Of a DNA stretch of 64,000 bases, positions 1-12,000 are shown one piece after another. The position numbers and the translations under genes were made by a program. The notes beneath the pieces were generated by a model. The model was not told the DNA's origin. It saw nothing but the letters and a program-made list of their open reading frames with translations, and did no database searches. The stretch lies in the NCBI GenBank assembly GCA_946894095.1, contig OX335663.1, positions 310,001 through 374,000 of the forward strand, given 5' to 3'. This stretch comes from Incurvaria masculella (Eukaryota > Arthropoda > Insecta > Lepidoptera > Incurvariidae). Numbering within the stretch: the first letter of the stretch is position 1; each line of letters begins with the position of its first letter.

Positions 1-89
1 GCGGGCACCGCGGGGCGCGCCGCCGACGCGTTGCAGCCCGCCTCGTCCGACCCGTCGAGGCAGTCCACGCGCGTGTCGCAGCGGAACTC
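1..89 (-). CDS. LRP1: LRP1 exon 27 (cut by window edge): rest of LDLa 9
   Basis: Residues about 1151-1179. [19 protein letters not shown] completes LDLa 9 in frame with exon 26, then the linker continues to base 1. Acceptor TTGGCGGCAG. The exon runs out of the window. Confidence 0.92.
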
Positions 90-3000
90 CTGCCGCCAAA
101 CCCAACCCAATTCATTCATCTCAACTAATATTAAAAAAGTGAAAGTGCATGGTTCAATGGTTTCTCCTTTCACGTAGCAATGGAAAAACGGGTTGACATA
201 TTTTTTTGCATAAAATAAGTTTATGGGCCAGAGAATGTCATAGGAAAATATAAATTCTAAATAAGTGTAAATTCTATATAACGACACTTCCCTTAAGTGC
301 ATTTTATGGCATAATTGAGTTGTTATTTTTGCTGCCAAGCTTCTTTAGAGTCATTCTTTCCTTCTATCCACCCAGCTAGTTGATAGAGCTTAATAAAGAT
401 GAATTGTTGTCATTATTTAGAGTGGGTGCGATTATACATAGTGTATTATTGTATGGATAATAAGGCAAACCAACCAAAGTAATTTCGGCGTTTTAGTGTC
501 GTTAAATCGAGCGCCCTTATCTAGAGATCACAATGTGTATGAGGACATAACGGTCCCTCCACTATACCTCGTTGCAACAAATGGCCAGCTTCCTGTATTG
601 TTTATTGTTACTTCAGGCAGATTGAATATGGATACGCAATATGTTACTCATTTATTATTATTATTGTCTCGATACACTAGCAGCTTAAAGCTTATGCGTG
701 TACATCGATGTTGGTAACTAGGGGTGCACTTGTTTTTTTTATTCATGTAAAAAGTCTAAAGTTTTTGATTTTTTTGTAAAAGTGTCAAGTCTGTTTTTGA
801 AGTTGTTCACTGAAGCGGCACTAATTTCACTTTTTTAATATTAAAGTTGCCAGAAGATGTCGTTGAAGCACCCACCACCAATTCTTTTAAAAACAGGCTT
901 GACAAACACCTAAAAACACTAAACTAAAGTAACCGTAATAACAAAGCACCAGTGAGCCCAGACATGAACACATCAGCTTAGGCTGCTCGTTCATCAAATA
1001 AATAAATAAATAAATAAATAATTACTTCCTCCGGGAGTGTGTTCCATGACTCAGCTACACGATTGGTGATAAAGTGTTTCCTTTAATATTAATTAATAAT
1101 ATTGAAAATGTACCTTTCTGATGCATTCTTTGTTCTTGCACTGGAACTCGTGGTCCTCACAGCCGGCGCCCGCCGTGTCGTGGATACTGTGGTGTCTGAA
1201 CATTTTACAAATAAATATGCATTGCTTCTTATAGATGCAAAAATCTTCAAGCATATTCGTTTTTGAGTGCTTTTATTTCAAAGAGTTCTTAATAAAGAGT
1301 GGGTGAACTCGACACCTGAGACTTGTGGTGACAGAAAACATATCCACACTCACATTTCATTTTTCCTAATTCACCTTCTTTGTCCTCTGAATTCTTAATA
1401 AAATAAATTGATCCTTTGAATTAGTGAAGTGATGATATGTGTGGGGGTGAGTTTGGGTGTGGGTATACTAACTGGTTGTTGGCGAAGGCCCGCGTGGTGT
1501 TGGCGGTGCAGTTGGCCTCGTCACTGCCGTCGGGGCAGTCCTGCGAGCCGTCGCAGCGGTATGTCGCCGGCAGACACATGCCGTCAGGGTCGCAGTATAC
1601 CTGCAAACACATCACACACTTATTTTAGACTGAACAATAAGTGAAAACCAAGACCCAATCCAATGATTACATACATACATCTGCCGTATTTTCATTTCCG
1701 TACCCCAACCTAACGAGGCCTGTTCTGGGGCCAAAAAATATAGGAGCCTCCAAGTCACATGGCAAGAGTCACCAGCAAGTTTTCGATGCAGGACTTTTTG
1801 CCGCGCTTGTTGTCGCTGCCGTCGATACTGCTGGTTAGAGTAGTACTCGCACTATAATGCCTGCGATGGATTGAGAATTACCACTCCCAAGCGCCAGCAG
1901 CTGAGCAGAAACCAAATCCAATATAGTTTCTGTTCAAATATACAGGCAGTTGCCTTTGTCGCATGTGAACATAATGCTCTAACCGTTTTAAGTCCTCTGC
2001 ATCGAAAGATGCGTGCGAGTTGTCGTCGCAGGACTCCGTGCAAACCCTACCATCGCTGCCGTCACGGCAGTCTTCGTGCCAATCGCAGTAGTACTGCCAC
2101 CTCACGCAGTTGTGGTAGTCTCACTTAAACGTGATGCCTAACAGCTAGCACCAAATTTTATAGCTTGCACAGGGTACGGTAGTCTCCCACGCTGATCTAA
2201 CATTGGCGCTCTATGCAGCGGAACGCGCCAACTTCACATTGGCCATAAAGTTAGGCTCATTCTGTACTCTGCATCGACAGTCACCTGGCAGTTTCCAAAG
2301 TAGGACTCCTGCACCCCTTCTTGCTGCTGTCATCTCAGCAGTCGTCGTGCCTGTCGCAGTAGTAATCCCACCGCACACAGTTGCCCTTGTTGCATATAAA
2401 CATAATGCTCTAACACTCCAAGTTCTCTGCATCGACAGTCACCTGCGAGTTGTCGATGCAGGACTCCTTGCAGCCCTTCTCGTCGCTGCCGTCGCGGCAG
2501 TCGTCGTGTCCGTCGCAGTAGTACTCCCACGGCACGCAGTTGCCGTTGTCGCACGTGAATGTGATGCTCTGGCACTCTGAGTACTCTGCACCGAATAAGT
2601 GAATTAAATAGTGCGTTAAATAGTTGTTGCGAGAAATACACCAAACAAGACCAAATATAGAATATCAGAACTTTTGATGCCCTTTCGACGAAGTCAGAAA
2701 CAGAGTTACTAAATTTGGTTATTGGCTATGCATGACAGAACAGTGATAGAAAAATTCATAGATATGTTGATCTATGTATGAACGTGTGGTTACAGGATCA
2801 GCCCTAATGGCTGTCGTGTCAATCCTACAGTTTCTGTAAAGTATTTCAATATAATACTTAAAGAAAGAAGAAAAAGAGGAGATCTCATTGAAACTTTTAA
2901 AATACTTAATGCCCACTATGATGTGCTTCAACTTAAATCCGTGTACAAAATGAACAAAACGGGGCTTTGTGGCCATTCGCTTAAGCTTAACCAAACCAGG

Positions 3001-6000
3001 TCTAATTCAAATCCAAGGAAGTACTTTCTTTCAAACAGAGTAGTGGACTCCTGGAATAAATTGCATCAAGAAGTGATTTGTGCTATTACAATAAATGGTT
3101 TTAAAAACCAGTCAAACACATAAATAGTATTAAACTTAACTAAAAACACAATAATAATAGTTGAAGTGCACCCAAAATTTAGTATACTGATTTGACTACT
3201 GCAAGTCTCTCGAATAAATAATACTCATATCCTTGTATAATCTTTTATTACTTCAAAAACATGCTTGACAACCGCCTCGGCCGAGTCCCGTAGGATGACT
3301 GGCGTGGTGGTTGCGTCGATGCGCTATAGTGCTGCATTTCATTTCTTAACCACCACAAAAATATCAAAATTTATAGTACACGCATCTGCTAGTGTATACT
3401 ATCAATAATAATTATAATAATTAAGCTTGTAATTGTTTTCCCAGGGTCATACAATATAAAAAACCACGTTAAGTAAGTTAGAGAATAGCAACGCACTGCA
3501 GTTCTGGCGCTCGTCGCTGTCGTCGTCGACGCCGCAGTCGGGCTCGCCGTCGCACACCCACGCGGCCGGCACGCAGCGCCCTGAGCGCGCGCACGAGAAG
3601 TGCTGCGCCTCGCACGTCTCCGACGCGCACAGCTCTGGCTCCTCGTCGCGCCCGTCCTTGCAATCTGCACACGCATGCGGTCAACTAAGGCTCTATTCGC
3701 TTACGCACTTGTGGAGGTTCACTCGCACTTATATGTCATTGTCTGTGCTACGTGTGAGAGTGTCACATCTACGAAACCACGTGTGTCTATATAGCTCGCT
3801 CTACCAATTAGCAGTATTGTTCGCTGCATTGCCACTACAAGCTCAATTGGCGGAAGGAATTTGAGAGGAAATCACAACCACATCTGAAGAACTTTCGAGA
3901 TGGGGCAAGACTAATGATTTCACCGCTGTAGCAAATGTCAATATCTTTCGTTTTCAAAAAAATATTTGCAGAACATGTAAATGTGACAGGACAGATATCT
4001 GGTGATATGTGGGTGCTGCATGTATGTGCACAATCATCTGTCTCTGCCTTATGCATACAAGAGGTGATTCGATGGACATTTTGAACGCAAAGATTACTCG
4101 AGTGTGACAATTGACCTATTGAATTGTTTGCTGGAAGCGCCACAGTGTGAGTTTATTTTGTTGCATAAAAGGGGAAGCGCATTGATATTAGAAATGAACG
4201 GTACCTTTAAGTCCGTCGCAAACCCACGACGAGGAGATGCAGCGGTTCACGTCGCAGCGGAACTGCGAGTCCGGACACGACGCATTTGCTGCAATAACAT
4301 TCATCAATAGGAAGAGGGATTGGATGCAAAAAACCAACCTTACTAAAGAATGCAGTATCTGGTCAAGCATGATACTTTTGAGATTACCGCAGTCATTGAA
4401 CATGTTTGAATACTTATGACTTTGCACTTATGGCGAGAGGAGACACCCCACCGACCTGCCGCGTGAAAATCTGGTCAAGCAGTTACAAAAGGAATTTCAA
4501 TTAAATTTCTCAATAAGAGAAAACGTAAAGTATGCTATACTACATTTTAAACGTAGTTGCAACATCACCCTGATGACTTGAAATTAACTCTTGACAACCT
4601 CGTTTGAGTCCTTGGTGTTAGATCGTCCATATGGGCATCAGACTAGGTGCGGTCGGGTTCTAGATGATTGACCGTCTGACCGTTAAGTGATGACCCCGGC
4701 ATAAATTCTACGTAATTATTTACTAACTGGGTGGTAGAGCTGATTCCACTGATACCACAATGGTGCCATTGCATTGAACGGAAGATGTTCAAAGAGGCAA
4801 TGAAAATTGTCTGTGTTTTCCACGTGTTTAATGTAGCAATGCAATGCAAATAATCTATGGCGCCTAATTCTTTCAACCAATTATTTTCAGCAGCTCAAAA
4901 TATGACCCAATTTCACTCGGAATGTTGATCAAGAATAAAAGGGATACAGTTGTTTTTAAGTAAGAGTGGGAGGAATGGGGAGACTTACCACAGACGCCAC
5001 CCACGGAGGAGTCCTCGTCGGAGCGGTCGGGGCAGTCGGCGTCCCCGTCGCACACGAACTTCTGCTCGATGCAGTGTCTGCCGACAACAACCAACCACTC
5101 TTTCATGTCACGGCACTTCCAGATGAACCATATTCAATCTCAATCAATTATTAGCCTTTGAAACCATGCATTTTTCAATAAACTAACAGAAACCGGCATA
5201 GACCCCCAGTAATCCTAATATGTAATGGCGAGAAAGTTGATCTGTATCCTAATTATAGTCCAATCATTTACATTTGTTACAATTTAAAAAAAACTTGTGA
5301 ATAATTATGGGTCCCTAGACAAGGTTTTCCACACCAGATAAATAATTTTACTGAACGAACAATATTGCCTAAGGCCTCGTTCAGTGCCGGACAGTACTCG
5401 ACTCGAGCTGCACTGTCAGTACTGATGTACACAAAGATACCGGCTCGTGCCAACAATTACAGGTCAATGCAGCTGCCTTTGAGGTTAGGCAACTCTTTTC
5501 TGCATTGACCCATCGTCTCTTTGCGTTTAGTGTTTCCATTTTTTGTTTTACTGCACAGTTAGAAAAGTAAGGGAGGAAAAGAAACACACAATTTGTTGAA
5601 AGCACATGATCTGAGTATGAGAACAAGTGCCACTAACCTTCCGGGCCATAGACAAATAAGGAGTAGTTTGAAAATACTCGTTTCTCCTGTATTTCTGTGA
5701 CTGATATTCTATCTAACGGTGGAATTTGCACATGCAGAGGGCACGTGTCCATGCAGGACTAACTGCTACGATATGTTCGCAACGAGCTTCGGGTCCTGAC
5801 AGCAAGGAATGACGGTCGTCCGACCATCACTGCAGTGGAGTGGTGGTGGGTGGTATGTGGTGGTGCGTACCCGCGTCCGCAGTGGAACTGGGCGGGAGGG
5901 CAGCGCGCAGGCGGACGGTAGTGCGGCGCGGCGCGGCACGAGGCGGCGCCGGCGCCGGCGGGCTCGCGGCCCGCGCCGCACGCGCACGCGCGCCCCGCCG

Positions 6001-9000
6001 CCGTCGCCAGGCACAGCTCCGCACAGCGCGACCCTCCACCGCCTCCCCCGGCGCCCGCCGCGCTGCACTCGTTGCTGCCTGCACAGTATACACGTTATGA
6101 TACATAAATGTACATTCAACTCATTCAGACTCACATCTGAGCCCCCAGTTTGACTTGACACCTCAATTGGGGTGTTACCTCAAATCGATTAACTAGCGTT
6201 TTCAAATGTAAGGAGAAATTGAAGAGCGCGCGCAGTGGGTGTTAAGCAAAGTAACATTTGCGAGTCCGAGTTTGAGTTGAGAACTTACTCATCGACCCCA
6301 TAAATACGTTGACGTTGCCCTCCACGCCACCTCTGCGTTTTTATACAAATCGGAAGTCCGAGTTTGATTTTGACAGCTTGAAGCAGTAAAACCACAGAAT
6401 AAGTAGTAAAAGTTTGATTTTTACGTAACTTCGAAGTTCCGTAAACGCCAATTTAGGTGACAAATCGGACTAGGGGCTCTAAGCATCTCATGAACATTCC
6501 ACATCTTGTAGGAAATTGTTCATGAGTGGTACGTCATGTGCACTCTTATGCCATGCCTAGAAAATGTATAGCCAAAATGTCCTTTGATTTTTAAAGCGCC
6601 CTAGCACTAGGGGCGGACAGTCATTCTTTGGATGTGAAACAAGCGACATTGTGCAAACTACAGCAGTGAGAAAGAGACTGTTTCTCAGAGGTGATGCAAG
6701 TGATCTAGTTCTTAGAAGTGAAACAGGTCGTCAGTAGAGTTTAGAGTTTAGTACCCCACGTAGTAGTTCCACGGAACGCAACCGGTTTTCTTAGTTCGTG
6801 AGCTTGTTACTCTCAGCTGAGAAAAATCTGCGGTCTGCTCGCATTCACCAGTGTCACAAAGAAATTGAGATTTCAGTGTGGAAAGGGATAAATAAGAGAA
6901 ATCTGAGTATATCGTATTGTCTAATGATAATGAATGAACAACACAACAATAATCAACAATAACTCCCACATAAGAGTATAAATATGAGCTTCAGAGCGGT
7001 CAGTCGAGTTCTCACCTAAATTGGAAAAATTCGCAAACTTCGAGGTTGCGTAAACACGTCAAACTCCATACAAGTTTTTACTAGATATTCTATGGTTTTA
7101 CTTCTTCAAGCTGTCAAAGTCAAACTCGGACTTCCGATTTATATAAAAACGCGACGTCTGCGCAAACGGCAACGTCAAAGTATTTACGGCGATGGTGAGT
7201 AAGCTCTCAAATCAAACTTGGACTCGTAAATATTAGTTCCTTTAGCGCCCACTGCATGCGCTCTTCAACTCTGCATACATTTGAAAACGCCGGTCGAGCA
7301 GTTTGCTGTCAACGCCAATTTAGGTGACAGCTGGTACTAGGGGCTCCAAACGAGCTCAGTGGTTGTTTGAGGTGTAGGGTCACATCGTGCAGTGTAGAGG
7401 TATTACTTGTGAGTACGCAGACCGCTAGGTGGCGCTGCAGTGAATAGCTGGGACGCTTCTGACGCTTCACAATATAGTTGGTTTCGTTATAATTAACTTA
7501 GTGTTATTGTGCAAAACATACGTGATTCTCTTCCGCCAATACTGGCGGTCATCGGTGAGCGTTATCTCGTGTTGTAACGTCCAAACATTGTCAATTTGAG
7601 CAGTGTCGATGATTGTAGGTTATGGTGGCTAAAACGTGTAAACTTGCTACTTGACTTTACGCAGCTAGCAGCTTCAAGACTATAATGTCATAGTGTTCAT
7701 TATCGATTGTGTTGCTCTTGTTAAGCGTTAGATGGCGCTAGTTTGCTGCGTAGCCGACACATACTGAAAACTTAGAACCAAACCTCTTGCCGAACATTAC
7801 TGCTTTCAAGAGATATATCGTTATCAGCGAGCGTGTTGCTACGAATCGCCACTAGGTGGCACTGCTGTGCCCATTATCGTAAACATAACCTCAGAAGAAA
7901 TCATAATTATTATTATTATGTTATTTATATCACTAGCAGCTTAAAGCTGATGCGTGAATTTCATTTTTCCCGGAGTGCACTTGTATATTAAAAGAATAAA
8001 TAAAAATGGTATTACTAATATTACTTATGATTCACATTCTATATTTGTTTTGATTTTATTTATTGGTTGTTGATTGTTTATTATTATTATTGATTATTTG
8101 TTATTTTATTTTTTTATTGCCTTTAAGTGTTTGTCTAGTCGGTTTTTAAATCCATTTACAGTTTCAGCCCTAATGACCTCCTCCGGCAGCTTGTTCCAAG
8201 AGTCTACAACTCTGTTCACCAAGAAGTGTTTCCTGGGGTTAGAATTTGATGCAGAGTGGTTAAGTTTTAAGCTGTGCCCTCTAAGGTGTATGTTTGTATT
8301 TTTTGTGAACATTTCTTTGAGATTTGGTAAATTATAGTAATCATTGAGGATTTTGTATGTTTCTATGAGGTCCCCCCGCTGGCGGCGTTCCTCCAGGGTG
8401 CTGAGTCCGAGAACTTTAAGTCGATGTTCATAACTTTGCTTCTTAAGTGTTGCGATCATTTTTGTGGCCCGTCTTTGAACGCCTTCCACAAGGTCTATAT
8501 CCTTTCTAAAATAAGGGTTCCAAATCAGAAAAGCATATTCCAATAAGGGGCGAACATAGGCCTTATATAATTTTAGGAATAGTTCTGTATTTATGTACGA
8601 GAAGGCCTTTCTGATCATGTATAGTAGGGAATTGGCTTTCTTGACGACTTCTGTGATGTGTGTCTCCCATTTAAGATCTTCTGAAATTGTCACACCGAGA
8701 TCATGTTGCGTTGTCACTGTCTCAATCATTTTTCCATCAAGCCAGTAAGAGTGATGTGGATTTTTGGGTCCTAGGTGTAGCACAGTGCATTTACTGGCAT
8801 TGAGTGACAATAGCCACTCCTTTGTCCAGCCAGAAATCTTGTCAAGGGTGTCCTGGATTTTTTGCTGGGCGATAATAGGGTTAGCAAAAAATTTGGTATC
8901 AGCGAAAAGAGAGAAGTTGAGGTGTGTTATCTCTCCTAAATCTGTTAGGAATACTCCGAAGGCGACTGGGCCGACGACGGATCCTTGTGGTACACCGCTC

Positions 9001-12000
9001 AGAACTTGGTAAGGTTCAGACATATCCTCTCCAACTCGCACACGAAACCGTCTATTTGTCAGAAAATCTCGGAACCATGACAGGAGATTTCCTCGGAAGC
9101 CAAAGTGTTCTAATTTATGCAAGAGCCGTTTGGTGGGAACTCTATCGAAAGCCTTCTCATAGTCCAGGTAAATGATGTCAGTGGGCCGTCTCTCATTCCA
9201 ATCACACGTCCATTTGTCCACACATTTGAGCAGGTTGGTGACCGTTGAACGTCTAGGGACAAATTGAAAGAAATAAAGATGTCTTGCAACAGCTGCGATC
9301 GACTCATTGACGTTAAAGTGCGTAGCTTGTTGGCTGTCATGGCATTTTATCTGTGCCGGGCTCACTGAATCAGAATTCAACAAAATTCTCCTTAGGAACC
9401 GGGTGAAATGGCGCTGCGACGAGTGTAAAAACAAGAGTGCAAATAAAAAGTCTACACTTTCCCCCTTACTGTTGGAAGCCGGGGACTCTCCATTAAACTC
9501 TCCTTCGCCACATCCCTCGCTGATTAATATAGACACCAATGCTCTTATTACTCACTTTGAGACGAAGCTGGAATCCATGCGAATGGAACACCAGGAGGCC
9601 ATTGCCGCCGTCCAGAGCAAATTAAACGCGTTCACTCAAATTACCAGCGACTGGAAGGTTCAAATGAATGAACTGGTGCAGTCTGTCAGTATCCTAAAAG
9701 AAGAGAACGCCGGTCTGCGCCAACAGATACAATCGCTAAAAGCTAATCAAGATGACCTGGATCAACGCGAACGGCAGTGCAATCTTGATGTACAGAATAT
9801 CCCTGAGCAAAAAGGTGAGAATCTACTCAGCATCGTGGAAAATATCGGGACCCTGATCAGCGTTCCGCTTCCGAGCAGCAGTGTGGTGGCGGTGCACCGC
9901 GTCGCGCGCGGGCACACGACGCCGTCGCACAGGCCGCGCAACATTGTCGTTCAGTTGGCGACCAAGCGCCTGCGCGATGACGTCATCGCCGCGGCACGGG
10001 CTCGCCGCGGTCTCACCACGGAACAGCTTCGATTGGACGCGCCGGCTGCCAAGTTCTACGTGAATGAGCATCTCACCCTGAACAATAAGATCCTTTTCGC
10101 GAAGACCCGCGCCGCTGGGCGGGAAAAAAATTATAAGTATGTTTGGGTACGAAACGCCAGCATACTGGCAAAGAAGGACGATCACGCGCGTCTCGTAGTC
10201 ATCCGCCGCGAAGAAGACCTGGATAAAATGTGACTCCCTTACCCGCTGCATGCATGCATACCTGGACTTATTATTCACACTCTTATCATACGAATCTATA
10301 CTGAGGCGGTCTTACCGTCTGACCAAAGTGTCACTTTGATTGCTAAAACTGCTTATGGAGTTTGTTACAAGCACGTAGTTAAAATGTTTTTCCTTTTCAC
10401 TTTATTTTATTATGTTCCTTTGTTCCATTGTCATTATTCTGTATCATATCGCAAAGTTGCTGCGTTAATATGTAGGTTAATTGTAAAAAAAACTTTTTAT
10501 ATCTAAATCTACTATCGCCATTGTTGTACTGTTGCTAAGGTGGAAATTAATGATATATTTCAAAATTAGGTTAACGCTGACTGATCTTACCTTGCCATGA
10601 TGTCATCATTTTTATCTGTTTATTATCAGAACTGTGGCGGTATTAGAACCAAGACCCGGGAGCTATTTATTAATACATTAGTAAACAATTATGATGTTTT
10701 AGTCCTAGTTGAGACTTGGCTTGTATCAAGTGTGAACACAGCTGAAATTTTGGATGCTCGATATACGGTGTTTCGACGCGACAGAGACCGGTTGCTAACT
10801 GGTAAGAAAGACGGTGGCGGGCTGCTCACCATCAAGAATGGGAAAACACACACGTAGAAGAAATATATTTAAGCATCCCCATTGGCTCCTTAGACCTTAT
10901 TATATGTGCTGTATATATACCTCCGGCTTCAACCACAGGGTATTATGAAAGTTTTTGTAAAAATATTGAGTCAGTATTGACACACAAGAGTGGTAACATA
11001 ATTTGTGCTCTTGGTGACTGGAATCTTCCTTCCATCTGTTGGTGTTTCCCTAGCGGGTCAAGTAAGGGTAAAGCAGATATGTCCACATCACCCCCAGTTA
11101 CAGGCTCCCTTGTTGCACTAGTTCAAACTATGTCCTATCTGAATTTACATCAATATAATTGTATAGAGAACGTAAGTGGCAAACACCTCGACCTCGTTCT
11201 TTGCAATCGAGACGTTAATATTGGAAGTAGCTGCGATCCATTGCTTCCAGAAGACATACACCACCCAGCTTTGACATTTCAAATATCACTATTGCTCCAA
11301 TATAAAATAAAAAATAATGAACAACGCAGACATAACTTTAGAAAGGCAGACTATGATACTATTAACAATGACTTGGAATGTTTTAACTGGGCAAGTGAAA
11401 TAGGCAACTTATCAGCAGAAGAGGCGTTTTATTCCCACATTTATGATATCATATATAGAAATATACCTCTAATTTCTCGCAAAAATGAACGATTTCCTGT
11501 ATGGTTCACTAAAGAACTCATAACATTGTCTCGAAAAAAAGATAAAGTATGGCTAAAGTGGAAAGTTTATAGCAATCAATCCGATTATCAAGAATTTTCT
11601 TTTTTACGCTCTAAATACAAAAAATTAGTACACCTTTGTTACAAGTCCTTCTTCGATACTGTCGAAACTTCAATGCAAAAGAATATTAAAAGTTTTTGGT
11701 CTTACGTATCTTCACTTAAATCTTCCGATGGATATCCAGCTACTATGTCCTTTGAAGGACTTACATCCAACGACCCCCAAGAAATTTGCAACATGTTTTC
11801 AAAGTTTTTTAAATCTACTTTCGAGCCGTCTTCCATTAGCAACACTTTTAATGTCTCTCACCTCTTCCCAGAATCAGAGGACTCTGGTTTTGCATGTATT
11901 AACAACATTATTTTGGAAAAAGAGGACGTTAAGAAGGCTTTAGAATCACTCGACACTAATAAGGGTGCCGGGCCAGATAAGATACCACCCTATTTTCTTA

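Noticed and set aside
9300..9539. N-terminal 80 residues of the minus-strand LINE frame
   Set aside because: This part is antisense to ORF1 of the opposite LINE; the RT element really starts near 9,290.
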